From DATGFB01 sp032160545 (GTDB taxonomy: Bacteria; Actinomycetota; Actinomycetes; Mycobacteriales; Jatrophihabitantaceae), in assembly GCA_032160545.1 (NCBI GenBank), contig JAVHVN010000002.1, positions 1-12,131 of the forward strand: a stretch of DNA of 12,131 nucleotides, read 5' to 3'. The position numbers were made by a program, and so were the translations under genes. The first letter of the stretch is position 1. Each line of letters begins with the position of its first letter. Below are positions 1 through 8,094 of the stretch, in pieces. Below the pieces are notes generated by a model that saw nothing but the letters and a program-made list of their open reading frames with translations, made no database searches and was not told the origin of the DNA.

Positions 1-846
1 TACGCGGCGGGGCCGGGCGGGCGCCTCGGGCTGCATCGGCACCGCTCCGACGAGATCGAGGTGATCGAGGCCTGCCCGCTGGGGATGCCGGGAGTCGGCG
101 ACTCCGAGGTGCTGGCGCGGCGCTGGACGGCCGTGACGGGTGTCGAGGTCATCCGCGGCGATCATGGCGAGGTGGCCGTCCTCGAGCACCGGCCCGGGCC
201 TGGTCGGCAGGCGCGCGGGCGACGGCCCCCCGACCGGGTCGACGTCGTAGCAGGGCCGGCGCAGGTGACCAGGACGATCGGCGGTCGCACGATGAGCGTG
301 GCGGCCGGCGGATTCTGGCAGGTGCATCCTCACGCGGCGGACGCCTTCGCCGCAGCGCTTCTGGATGCCCTGCAACCCCGCGCCGGCGACATCGTGCTCG
401 ACCTGTACAGCGGCGCCGGCGCGCTCACCGCGGTGCTGGCTGACGCGGTCGGGCAGACCGGCCGCGTCGTCGCCGTCGAGAGCGACCGGACAGCGGTCGC
501 CGACGGCGAACGCAACCTCGGGCAGCTGCCGTGGGTCGAGGTGCGCCGAGCCCGGGTCGGGGGCGCGACGGTGGACTCGGCCGGTGTCACGCCCGACCTC
601 GTCGTGCTCGACCCGCCGCGAGCGGGCGCGGGGCGCGAGGTGATGGCCGCACTGCTGGCGTCCGGTGCTCGCGGCATCGGCTATGTCGCGTGCGATCCCG
701 CATCGCTCGCCCGCGACGTTCGGACCGCGCTCGACGCGGGCTGGCGACTGGCGGGGTTGCGTGGCTTCGACGCCTTCCCGATGACGCACCACGTCGAATG
801 CGTCGCGCACCTCACCCCGCCGGACCCGCACCCGGACTCTCTGTAA
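1..846 (+). CDS. Class I SAM-dependent RNA methyltransferase, TrmA/RlmD (m5U) family, 5' end missing
   Basis: The reading frame is open from the first base and ends at TAA 844-846, so the N-terminal part, where a TRAM domain would sit, lies outside the window; about 281 residues are visible. Members transfer a methyl group from SAM to C5 of uridine in tRNA or 23S rRNA. The visible part carries the family signatures: the stretch around GLHRHRSDEIE, a GGFWQVHP segment, SAM motif I (LDLYSGAGALTAVL, about 400-435), DPPRAG from 610, the catalytic nucleophile Cys in VACDPAS (codon 691-693), and the C-terminal general-base Glu in HHVEC (codon 796-798). All catalytic landmarks are present, so it looks functional. 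Which RNA and which uridine are modified cannot be told; the cysteines of a possible Fe-S cluster cannot be judged without the N-terminus. dxs follows after 53 nt on the same strand. A GTG at 61 is in frame, but homology clearly continues upstream of it. Confidence 0.9.
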   Translation, partial: YAAGPGGRLGLHRHRSDEIEVIEACPLGMPGVGDSEVLARRWTAVTGVEVIRGDHGEVAVLEHRPGPGRQARGRRPPDRVDVVAGPAQVTRTIGGRTMSVAAGGFWQVHPHAADAFAAALLDALQPRAGDIVLDLYSGAGALTAVLADAVGQTGRVVAVESDRTAVADGERNLGQLPWVEVRRARVGGATVDSAGVTPDLVVLDPPRAGAGREVMAALLASGARGIGYVACDPASLARDVRTALDAGWRLAGLRGFDAFPMTHHVECVAHLTPPDPHPDSL

Positions 847-887
847 CGACTCGTCCGATGAGCACCGATTGCGGTGAGGGGACTCGG

Positions 888-899
888 TACGCTGAGGCC
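888..899 (+). promoter_or_regulatory. Candidate -10 element for a leaderless dxs transcript
   Basis: TACGCT at 888-893 fits the actinobacterial -10 form TANNNT. Six bases separate it from the G of the GTG at 900, so transcription could begin on the start codon itself. No Shine-Dalgarno sequence lies at a usable distance; the purine run near 874-881 is about 19 nt away. No good -35 is seen at 17 nt spacing. This is inference from pattern and spacing. Confidence 0.35.
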
Positions 900-2864
900 G
901 TGACTCCACTCCTCGGCCGCCTCGACCTGCCAGCCGAGCTGCGCACGCTGAGCTCGGAGGAGCTGGCGCTGCTGGCCGCCGAGATCCGTGACCTGCTCGT
1001 GCAGACCGTGTCCCGCACCGGCGGTCACCTCGGTCCCAACCTCGGGGCCGTCGAACTCACGATCGCGCTGCACAGGGTCTTCGACTCGCCGACGGAGCCG
1101 ATCCTCTTCGACGTCGGGCACCAGGCCTACGTGCACAAGATCCTCACCGGCCGCGCCGGCCTCATGCCGACGCTGCGGCAGACGGGGGGCCTGTCGGGTT
1201 ACCCGAGCCGGGCCGAGAGCGAGCATGACTGGATCGAGAACTCGCACGCCTCGACAGCGCTGTCCTACGCGGACGGGCTTGCCAAGGCGTTCGCCGTGCG
1301 CGGTGAGCGGCGACCCGTCGTCGCCGTGGTCGGTGACGGTGCGCTGACAGGCGGCATGTGCTGGGAGGCGTTGAACAACATCGCCGGGGCCGAGCGACCG
1401 GTCGTCGTCGTCGTCAACGACAACGGGCGCTCGTATTCGCCCACCGCCGGGGGCCTCGCCGATCACCTCGCGCGGCTGCGGCTGCGTCCTGGGTACGAGC
1501 GAATGCTCGGACAGGTCAAGGGAGCGCTCGGCCGCACGCCGTTGGTGGGTCCGCCGATCTACGACGCACTGCACGGGATGAAGCGCGGCATCAAGGACCT
1601 GCTTGCGCCACAGGGCATGTTCGAGGATCTCGGCTTGAAGTACCTCGGCCCGATCGACGGCCACGATGTCGCCGCGCTCGAACAGGCATTCGAGCTGGCC
1701 CGCGGCTTCGGGGCACCGGTGCTCGTGCACTGCGTCACCAGCAAGGGGTTCGGTTACGCGCCTGCCGAGAACGACGAAGCGGACCAGATGCACCAGTCCC
1801 GCGGCTTCGATCCCACCACCGGGCTGGCGATCGTCCGCGCCGGACGCAGCTGGACGTCGGTGTTCGGCGACGAGATGGTCCGGCTGGGCGAGAAGCGCGA
1901 CGACCTGGTCGCGATCACCGCGGCGATGTGCGAGCCCACCGGCCTCGGAACCTTCCTGCGACGGTTCCCGGAGCGGACGTTCGACGTCGGCATCGCCGAA
2001 CAGCATGCCGTCACCTCCGCGGCCGGGCTCGCCTCCGGGGGGCTGCACCCGGTGGTAGCGATCTATGCGACGTTCATGAACCGCGCGTTCGACCAGGTGC
2101 TGATGGATGTCGCGCTGCACCGCCTGCCGGTCACCTTCGTGCTCGACCGTGCCGGGCTCACGGGCGACGACGGAGCAAGCCACAACGGCATGTGGGACCT
2201 CGCCGTGTTCGGTGCGGTACCCGGCCTGCGCATCGCCGCCCCGCGCGACGAACCGACGCTGCGCATCGAGTTGGAGGAGGCGGTCGCGCATCGCGGCGGC
2301 CCTACCTTCGTCCGCTTCCCAAAGACCCCGCTCGGGCCGGACCTGCCCGCGTTGCGCCGCGCCGGTGGTGTGGACGTGCTCGCCGAGCCCGACAGCAAAT
2401 CGCCGGTTCACGTCCTCGTCGTGAGCGTGGGTGCGGTCGCGGCCGATGTGCTCGAGGCCGTCGCGGCGGTGCGCCGAGCCGGCTACACGGTCCGGGTCGT
2501 CGACCCGTGTTGGGTCACGCCGGTCGACCCTGAGCTCACCCGACTGGCCGCTGATGCGGGCCTCGTCGTCACCGTCGAGGATGGCCTCGCGGTGGGCGGG
2601 GTGGGTTCACGCATCGCCCAGGCGCTACGGGCTGCGGGACTGGATGTTCCGACCCGCGAGATCGGGATAGACACTGCCTTCCTGGCGCATGGCACAGTAT
2701 CGGACGTCCGTGCCGCTGCAGGAATGTCGGCACAGGACATGGGACGCCGCATCGTTGAGTGGTCCGCGCTCGTTCACAGGAGTAGCGAGCCGGAGTCCGA
2801 CATGCCGGCAGTGCGCCGCTCGGGAACCCTCGACGGCGGGAAGCGCATGGGGCCGGGAGGGTGA
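900..2864 (+). CDS. dxs: 1-deoxy-D-xylulose-5-phosphate synthase (DXS)
   Basis: This thiamine-diphosphate enzyme condenses pyruvate with glyceraldehyde 3-phosphate to give DXP, the first step of the MEP isoprenoid pathway, and is cytosolic. The protein has 654 residues. Visible landmarks are GGH at 41-43 (catalytic His43), FDVGHQAY, the TPP/Mg motif starting GDG at 145-147 and running to VNDNGRSYSP, the FDVGIAEQHAVT block with Glu367 as the cofactor-activating glutamate, DRAGLTGDDG, and a C-terminal transketolase-like domain. I chose the GTG at 900 because MTPLLGRLDLPAELR matches how actinobacterial DXS proteins begin; the in-frame ATG at 858 would add 14 unrelated residues. No Shine-Dalgarno supports either start. 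After IVEW (Trp621), where the conserved family sequence normally fades out, a low-complexity tail of about 33 residues follows. The response regulator gene starts 3 nt after the stop, and its ribosome binding site lies inside the last dxs codons. Confidence 0.96.
   Translation: MTPLLGRLDLPAELRTLSSEELALLAAEIRDLLVQTVSRTGGHLGPNLGAVELTIALHRVFDSPTEPILFDVGHQAYVHKILTGRAGLMPTLRQTGGLSGYPSRAESEHDWIENSHASTALSYADGLAKAFAVRGERRPVVAVVGDGALTGGMCWEALNNIAGAERPVVVVVNDNGRSYSPTAGGLADHLARLRLRPGYERMLGQVKGALGRTPLVGPPIYDALHGMKRGIKDLLAPQGMFEDLGLKYLGPIDGHDVAALEQAFELARGFGAPVLVHCVTSKGFGYAPAENDEADQMHQSRGFDPTTGLAIVRAGRSWTSVFGDEMVRLGEKRDDLVAITAAMCEPTGLGTFLRRFPERTFDVGIAEQHAVTSAAGLASGGLHPVVAIYATFMNRAFDQVLMDVALHRLPVTFVLDRAGLTGDDGASHNGMWDLAVFGAVPGLRIAAPRDEPTLRIELEEAVAHRGGPTFVRFPKTPLGPDLPALRRAGGVDVLAEPDSKSPVHVLVVSVGAVAADVLEAVAAVRRAGYTVRVVDPCWVTPVDPELTRLAADAGLVVTVEDGLAVGGVGSRIAQALRAAGLDVPTREIGIDTAFLAHGTVSDVRAAAGMSAQDMGRRIVEWSALVHRSSEPESDMPAVRRSGTLDGGKRMGPGG
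2855..2860 (+). promoter_or_regulatory. Ribosome binding site for the response regulator gene
   Basis: GGGAGG lies 7 nt before the ATG at 2868 and fixes that start. It is embedded in the last codons of dxs, so the regulator is likely translated from a dxs-containing message or from a promoter inside dxs. Confidence 0.7.
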
Positions 2865-2867
2865 AGT

Positions 2868-3569
2868 ATGCGAATCCTCGTAGTTGAGGACGAGGTCCAG
2901 CTCGCGGAGGCGGTCGCCCGCGGCCTGCGCCGCGAGGGCATGGCGGTCGACGTCGCAACCGACGGCGACGACGGTTACCGCAAGGCTGCCCTGACGCGCT
3001 ACGACGTGGTCATCCTGGACCGTGACCTGCCGGGAATGTCCGGCGACGACATCTGCCGCCGCCTTGCCGACGAGGGTGTGCTGACGCGCGTGCTCATGCT
3101 GACGGCGAGCGGGACGGTCGAGGACAAGGTCTCCGGCCTGGCACTGGGCGCCGACGACTACCTGCCGAAGCCGTTCGCGTTCGCCGAGCTGGTCGCCCGG
3201 GTCCGCGCCCTTGGCCGGCGTACCACCCCGGCTGCGCCGCCCGTGCTCTCGGCAGGCGACATCGAGCTCGATTCGGCCAAGCGCACCGTTACCCGGCGTG
3301 GTGAGTTGATCGATCTGACCCGCAAGGAGTTCGGTGTCCTCGAGACGTTGCTGATGGCCCAGGGTGCCGTCGTGAGCAGCGAGGAGTTGCTCGACCGGGT
3401 GTGGGACGAGAACGCGGATCCCTTCACCACGACTGTCCGGGTGACGATGATGACGTTGCGCCGAAAACTCGGTGAACCGGCCATCATCGACACCGTCGTC
3501 GGTTCGGGTTACCGGATCGACCCGCTCGCGATGGCAGGTGTGGACGAAGGAGTGGGAACGGTTTCGTGA
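2868..3569 (+). CDS. OmpR/PhoB-family two-component response regulator
   Basis: The 233-residue protein has a receiver domain (about 1-115) and a winged-helix DNA-binding domain (about 130-222). The acidic pocket Glu7/Asp8, phospho-acceptor Asp51 in LDRDLPG, Thr79 and Lys101 in LPKPF are all in place, so it should be phosphorylated normally. The C-terminal part ends in VRVTMMTLRRKLG and a GSGYRI turn, typical of OmpR-type effector domains. It should act as a transcription factor controlled by the kinase encoded immediately downstream, whose GTG start overlaps this gene's TGA. The ATG start is supported by GGGAGG 7 nt upstream. It is only 3 nt from dxs. The stimulus and target genes cannot be read from the sequence. 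Confidence 0.95.
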   Translation: MRILVVEDEVQLAEAVARGLRREGMAVDVATDGDDGYRKAALTRYDVVILDRDLPGMSGDDICRRLADEGVLTRVLMLTASGTVEDKVSGLALGADDYLPKPFAFAELVARVRALGRRTTPAAPPVLSAGDIELDSAKRTVTRRGELIDLTRKEFGVLETLLMAQGAVVSSEELLDRVWDENADPFTTTVRVTMMTLRRKLGEPAIIDTVVGSGYRIDPLAMAGVDEGVGTVS

Positions 3570-4765
3570 GGCTTTTCCGCCCGACGCTGCGGATCCGCAT
3601 GGCGTTGCTCTACGGCGGACTGGTCCTTCTTGTCGGCGTCTCGCTGCTGTTCACCTCGGTCATCCTGCTCAACCGTTCGATCGCGAAGCTGCCGCTGTAC
3701 CAGACGAGCAGCGAGGGGCTGCTGACCATCACCGACCAGCGCGGTCGCGTGATCTTCCGCGGTGATCCCAGCGAACTTGTGAAGACGGCGCAGGCGAAGG
3801 CCGTGTCCTACCTGCTCAACACCGGTCTCATCTACTTCGGCATCATCGTCATCATCGGCACGACCGGGGGGTACCTGCTGGCGAAGCAGGCACTACGGCC
3901 GATCGCCCGGCTCACCCAGACGGCGAAGCAGCTCTCGACCGAGACGCTGGACCAGCGCATTGCCCTGGGTGGTCCCGACGACGAGCTGCGGGAGCTGGCC
4001 GACACCTTCGACGAGATGCTTGCGCGCCTCGACGCGGCATTCGACAGCCAACGACTGTTCGTCGCGAACGCCAGTCACGAGCTGCGCACACCACTGTCGG
4101 TGATCCGTACCGAGCTGGAAGTCACCCTTGCCGACCCGGACGCGGACGCGGCCGAGCTGCGGCGCATGGGTGAGGTCGTCGAGAGCGCTGCCGAGCGGGC
4201 GCAACGACTGGTGGCCTCGCTGCTCACCCTGGCTCGGCTGCAGGCGGTCGGGCGAGGGGAGCTCGAGGTGAACGAGCCGGTCGACCTCGCGACGCTGGTG
4301 CCGGCGGCGTTGAACGCGATCGAGGCCGAGGCGGCCGAGAAGCAGATCACCATCGAGACCGAGATCGAGTCGGCGTCGACCGTCGGCGACCCGCGCCTGC
4401 TCGAGCGGCTGATCGGCAACCTGGTGGAGAACGGCATCCGCCACAACGTCCCGGACGGGTGGCTGCGAGTCACGACGGGGGAGACCGACGACCGGGTGTG
4501 GCTGCACGTCTCCAACGGAGGTCCGGTGATCGCCGCGGACGACATCGACTCGCTCTTCGAGCCGTTCCGCCGCGGCGGACGGCTACGGACGGCGACCCGG
4601 GGCGCGGGCCTCGGCCTGGCGATCGTGCGCCTGATCGTCGACGCACATCACGGCCGGCTCCAGGCGGCGGCTCCGCCGTTCGGCGGTCTCGCGATCCGCA
4701 TCGAGCTGCCGAGGCACCGTAGCCCGCGCAAGCAATCGCGGAATACGGCGCGCGCGGCGGCTTAG
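3566..4765 (+). CDS. Membrane sensor histidine kinase, HAMP/HisKA/HATPase
   Basis: The 399-residue protein pairs with the response regulator upstream (4-nt GTGA overlap 3566-3569; GAAGGAG at 3546-3552 is 13 nt before the start). TM1 is about residues 12-36, followed by a short extracytoplasmic loop of about 45 residues and TM2 about 82-105. A HAMP linker runs to about 155. The H-box FVANASHELRTPLSVI has His171, with Glu172 and Thr175 forming the HExxT phosphatase motif. The N-box NLVENGIRHN has Asn285 and Asn289. The F-box SLFEPFRRG and the G2-box GAGLGLAIV (346-354) follow. In the G1 box the usual Asp is Asn317 (SNGGPVI), a variant I recall from other actinobacterial kinases, so it is probably active. 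The small sensor loop suggests sensing of the membrane or a periplasmic cue rather than a folded ligand-binding domain; this is inference. The stop codon faces that of fadB with 2 nt between. Confidence 0.94.
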   Translation: MRLFRPTLRIRMALLYGGLVLLVGVSLLFTSVILLNRSIAKLPLYQTSSEGLLTITDQRGRVIFRGDPSELVKTAQAKAVSYLLNTGLIYFGIIVIIGTTGGYLLAKQALRPIARLTQTAKQLSTETLDQRIALGGPDDELRELADTFDEMLARLDAAFDSQRLFVANASHELRTPLSVIRTELEVTLADPDADAAELRRMGEVVESAAERAQRLVASLLTLARLQAVGRGELEVNEPVDLATLVPAALNAIEAEAAEKQITIETEIESASTVGDPRLLERLIGNLVENGIRHNVPDGWLRVTTGETDDRVWLHVSNGGPVIAADDIDSLFEPFRRGGRLRTATRGAGLGLAIVRLIVDAHHGRLQAAAPPFGGLAIRIELPRHRSPRKQSRNTARAAA

Positions 4766-4767
4766 AG

Positions 4768-6861
4768 CTACGCGGGGACGGAGGCGACACCCGCCGCCAG
4801 GAACCGGCGGCCGGTGACCTTTTCGGCGAAACCGCTGCGGTCCAGCAGCGGCGTGATGCCGCCGTTCCAGAACGAGAAGCCGGCACCGGTGATCATGGCG
4901 AGGTCGATGTCCTCGGCGGCGTTGACGACGCCCTCGTCCAAGATCAGGCGAGCCTCCTCGGCCAGCGCCGACAGCACCCGCTCGCGCACCTCGTCCCGGG
5001 TCAGGACGACCGGCGGGTCGGCAACCTCGAAGAACACGGCGATCTCGGGATCGACCTCGGGATCGCCGGAGTCCCAGACGTAGATCGCGGGCTTCTTCGC
5101 GGCGACGATCCTGCGCAGGTTCTCGGAGACGTAGAACCGGTCGCCGAACGCGCCGTGCAGGGTCTCGGAGTTGTGCAGCGCGATCGCAGGGCCGACCAGC
5201 GCAAGCAGGACGAACGGTGGCATGGGTGCGATGCCGCCGACGGAGCTGTCGGCCACGTCGATCGGGGTGCCTTGATCGACGACCTTGCTGATCTCGCCCA
5301 TGAACCGGCCGAGCAGCCGGTTAGCGACGAACGACGCGGAGTCCTTGACCAGGATGCTCGTCTTGCCGAGCATCTTGCCCACCGCGAATGCGGTCGCGAG
5401 CGTGGCGTCGTCGGTCTTCTCGGCCTTGATCACCTCGAGCAGCGGCATGACCGCGACCGGGTTGAAGAAGTGCAGGCCGACGACGCGTTCGGGAAACTTC
5501 AGGTCCGCCGCCATCTCGCTCACCGACAGCGAGGAGGTGTTGGTGGCGAGAATCGCCTCTGGCGACACGAACTCCTCGACCTCCGCGAACACCTGCTTCT
5601 TGACCGTGATCTCCTCGAACACCGCCTCGATGACGAGATCGGCGTCGGCGAAGGCCTCCTTGGTCAGCGAGCCACTCACCAATGCCTTGAGTCTGTTGGC
5701 CTTGTCCTGGTTGATACGGCCCTTCGTGAGCTGCTGGTCGAGCTCGCCGTGGACGTACGCAACGCCCTTGTCGACCCGCTCCTGGTCGATGTCGGTGAGC
5801 ACGACCGGGACCTCCAGGCGACGGGCGAACAGCAGTGCGAGCTGGCTCGCCATGAGCCCGGCTCCTACGACGCCGACCTTCGTGACTTTGCGGGCGAGCG
5901 ACTTGTCCGGCGCACCCGCCGGGCGCTTCGCCCGCTTGTTGACCAGATCGAACGCGTAGAGGCTGGCGCGCAGCTCGTCGCCCATGATCAGGTCGGCGAG
6001 CGCTAGGTCCTCGGCGGCGGTGCCCGTGGTGAGGTCGGCGGTGCGCGACAGCTCGATCAGGTCGAGCGCACGGAAAGCGGCGGGTGCGGCGCCGTTCGTC
6101 TTCGCCTGGGCGAAGGCACGGCCCCGGGCGAGTGCGCCGTCCCAGTCGGCCGCGCTGTGGTCGGTTCGCTCGACCGTGGTGGAGCCGTCGAGCACCGTCG
6201 CCGCCCAAGCCAGCGACCGGGCGACGAAATCGGCGTCATCGAGCAGCGCGTCGACCACGCCGAGCCCACTCGCCTCGCGGGGCGCGAGCATCTTGTTCTG
6301 GTTCATCGCGTTCTCGATGATGATCTTCACCGCGGTGTCCGGGCCGACGAGCCTCGGCAGCAGTTGGGTGCCTCCCCAGCCGGGGACGAGCCCTAGGAAG
6401 ACCTCGGGAAACGCGATGGCGGCGGCCTTCTTCGCGAGCGTGCGGTAGTGGCAGTGCAGCGCCAGTTCGAGGCCGCCGCCCATGACCGCTCCGTTGACGA
6501 ACGCGAAGGTCGGAACGTCGCTGTCGTGGAAGCGGCGGAACACCCGGTGACCCAACTGCCCGATCTGCTCGGCCTGCGCCCGCTCGCGGATCGTCGGCAC
6601 GCCCGAGATGTCGGCGCCCACGGCGAAGATGAACGGCTTGCCCGTGACGGCGATCGCGGCGACCTTCGGTGTGTGTGCCTCGATCCCGTCCATTGCCGCG
6701 TCGAGCGATGCCAGGCCCGCCGGTCCGAAGGTCGACGGGCGGGTGTGGTCGAGGCCGTTCTCGAGGGTGATCAGGGCGATCTCGCCGGCGACTCCCGGCA
6801 CGTCCAGGTAGCGGACGAGCGCCTTGGTGACGACCTCGTCGGCGAACTCAGCTGCGCTCAC
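4768..6861 (-). CDS. fadB: Fatty acid oxidation complex alpha subunit: enoyl-CoA hydratase/3-hydroxyacyl-CoA dehydrogenase
   Basis: This two-activity enzyme hydrates trans-2-enoyl-CoA and then oxidises L-3-hydroxyacyl-CoA with NAD+; FadA, encoded just upstream, completes the beta-oxidation cycle. Residues about 1-200 are the crotonase domain, with the oxyanion-hole sequence NGAVMGGGLELAL and the two catalytic acids Glu132 (GGGLE) and Glu153 (FPEVFLG). A Rossmann domain begins at about 327 (KVGVVGAGLMASQLA). The dehydrogenase catalytic pair is His464 in GLHFFNP and Glu476 in LLEVIK, followed by C-terminal 3HCDH domains to about 660. At 697 residues it is close to full family length. The start is GTG at 6861-6859, with GGGAG 6 nt upstream. 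It overlaps the fadA stop by 14 nt, suggesting translational coupling and equal amounts of both subunits. All key residues are present. Whether it prefers long- or short-chain substrates is not visible. Confidence 0.95.
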   Translation of the reverse strand: MSAAEFADEVVTKALVRYLDVPGVAGEIALITLENGLDHTRPSTFGPAGLASLDAAMDGIEAHTPKVAAIAVTGKPFIFAVGADISGVPTIRERAQAEQIGQLGHRVFRRFHDSDVPTFAFVNGAVMGGGLELALHCHYRTLAKKAAAIAFPEVFLGLVPGWGGTQLLPRLVGPDTAVKIIIENAMNQNKMLAPREASGLGVVDALLDDADFVARSLAWAATVLDGSTTVERTDHSAADWDGALARGRAFAQAKTNGAAPAAFRALDLIELSRTADLTTGTAAEDLALADLIMGDELRASLYAFDLVNKRAKRPAGAPDKSLARKVTKVGVVGAGLMASQLALLFARRLEVPVVLTDIDQERVDKGVAYVHGELDQQLTKGRINQDKANRLKALVSGSLTKEAFADADLVIEAVFEEITVKKQVFAEVEEFVSPEAILATNTSSLSVSEMAADLKFPERVVGLHFFNPVAVMPLLEVIKAEKTDDATLATAFAVGKMLGKTSILVKDSASFVANRLLGRFMGEISKVVDQGTPIDVADSSVGGIAPMPPFVLLALVGPAIALHNSETLHGAFGDRFYVSENLRRIVAAKKPAIYVWDSGDPEVDPEIAVFFEVADPPVVLTRDEVRERVLSALAEEARLILDEGVVNAAEDIDLAMITGAGFSFWNGGITPLLDRSGFAEKVTGRRFLAAGVASVPA

Positions 6862-8062
6862 GCGTTGCTCCCGTTGTGGTGGGGTTCTCCCAGATGACCG
6901 TGCCGCCCTGGCCGATGCCTACGCACATGGCAGTGACGCCGTAGCGGACCTCGGGGTGGTCGGCGAACTGGCGCGCCAGCTGGATCATCAGCCGCACGCC
7001 CGACGACGCGAGCGGGTGACCAGTGGCGATCGCGCCGCCGTACTGGTTGACCCGCGGGTCATCGTCGGCGATGCCGTAGTGGTCGAGGAAGGCGAGCACC
7101 TGAACGGCGAAAGCCTCGTTCAGCTCGAAGAGGCCGATGTCCTCGATGGAGAGCCCGGTGGCACGCAACGCCTTCTCGGTGGACGGGATCGGACCGACGC
7201 CCATCACCTCGGGATCGACCCCGGCGAACCCGTAGCCGACCAGGCGCATCTTCACCGGCAGGCCGAGTTCCTCGGCGACGGCAGCGCTGGCCAGGATGCA
7301 GGCCGTCGCGCCGTCGTTGAGGCCGGCGGCGTTGCCCGCGGTGACTCGCCCGTGCGGGCGAAACGGCGTCTTCAGGGCGGCGAGCTCCTCGACGGTCGTG
7401 CCCGGGCGTGGCGGTTCGTCCTTCACCGCGAGCCCCCAACCGTTCTCTGCCGAGCGCGTGGTCACCGGCACCAGGTCGGGCTCGATCTTGCCGTCGACGT
7501 ATGCCTTGGCGAGCTTCGCCTGGCTCGCGGCGGCGAAGGCATCGGCTCGTTGCTTGGTCAGCTGGGGAAAGCGGTCGTGCAGGTTCTCGGCCGTCATCCC
7601 CATGTTCAGGGCCGTGAGGTCGACCAGTTTCTCGGAGACGAACCGCGGGTTCGGATCGGCACCCTCGCCCATCGGGTGCCGACCCATGTGCTCGACTCCC
7701 CCGGCGATGGCGACGTCGTACGCGCCGAAGGCGATGCCTCCCGCGATTGTCGTCACCGCCGTCATCGCGCCCGCGCACATGCGGTCGATCGAGTAGCCCG
7801 GGACCGATCGTGGCAGCCCGGCGAGGATGCCGGCGATCCGGCCGAGGGTCAGGCCCTGGTCGCCGATCTGGGTCGTCGCGGCCAGGGCAACCTCGTCGAC
7901 GCGCTCGGGCGGCAGCTCAGGGTGCCGGCGCAGCAGCTCGCGGATCACCGCGACGATCAGGTCGTCGGCGCGCGTCTCGGCGTAGATGCCCTTCGGCCCG
8001 GCCTTGCCGAACGGCGTGCGGGCACCGTCGACGAAGACCACGTCGCGCGGGGAGAGAGGCAC
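6848..8062 (-). CDS. fadA: Acetyl-CoA acyltransferase (thiolase)
   Basis: This enzyme cleaves 3-ketoacyl-CoA with CoA to give acetyl-CoA and a shortened acyl-CoA, the last beta-oxidation step. The 404-residue protein has the nucleophile Cys96 in DRMCAGAMTAV, the NEAFA motif (Asn315), GHP with His349, and the second cysteine Cys380 in TAMCVGIGQGG, so the active site is complete. The start is GTG at 8062-8060, supported by GAGGAG at 8074-8069 with a 6-nt spacer. It is upstream of fadB and overlaps it by 14 nt, which argues for the degradative FadA partner rather than a biosynthetic acetoacetyl-CoA thiolase. The 53-nt gap before it, after rnd, holds a perfect inverted repeat and a possible promoter, so fadA-fadB may be expressed apart from the upstream genes. 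Confidence 0.95.
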   Translation of the reverse strand: MPLSPRDVVFVDGARTPFGKAGPKGIYAETRADDLIVAVIRELLRRHPELPPERVDEVALAATTQIGDQGLTLGRIAGILAGLPRSVPGYSIDRMCAGAMTAVTTIAGGIAFGAYDVAIAGGVEHMGRHPMGEGADPNPRFVSEKLVDLTALNMGMTAENLHDRFPQLTKQRADAFAAASQAKLAKAYVDGKIEPDLVPVTTRSAENGWGLAVKDEPPRPGTTVEELAALKTPFRPHGRVTAGNAAGLNDGATACILASAAVAEELGLPVKMRLVGYGFAGVDPEVMGVGPIPSTEKALRATGLSIEDIGLFELNEAFAVQVLAFLDHYGIADDDPRVNQYGGAIATGHPLASSGVRLMIQLARQFADHPEVRYGVTAMCVGIGQGGTVIWENPTTTGATRERS

Positions 8063-8068
8063 GGGGCG

Positions 8069-8074
8069 CTCCTC
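8069..8074 (-). promoter_or_regulatory. Ribosome binding site fixing the fadA GTG start
   Basis: Read on the minus strand, GAGGAG lies 6 nt before GTG 8062-8060. It supports this start over the internal GTG seven codons in. Confidence 0.7.
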
Positions 8075-8094
8075 GGGTAGGCAGCGTCAGCAGT

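Noticed and set aside
531..899. Upstream extension of the dxs frame into the methyltransferase gene
   Set aside because: The added residues are arginine-rich shadow sequence; DXS homology starts at about 900.
1399..1416. GTC triplet run
   Set aside because: It encodes the Val-rich strand before VNDN in DXS and is explained by coding and codon bias.
681..2411. 576-codon open frame on the minus strand across dxs
   Set aside because: It lies opposite a clear dxs gene, has no family signature and is rich in Arg/His/Gly as expected of antisense frames in high-G+C DNA.
4793..4811. GCCGCC ... GGCGGC hairpin as a terminator for the kinase transcript
   Set aside because: It lies in fadB coding sequence, such GC dyads are frequent here by chance, and no U-tract follows.
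5155..6006. 283-codon plus-strand frame opposite fadB
   Set aside because: Asp/Leu/Glu/Arg-rich shadow of the fadB coding sequence, no independent start signals.
6824..8080. 418-codon plus-strand frame opposite fadA
   Set aside because: Shadow of the thiolase frame with no recognisable domain.
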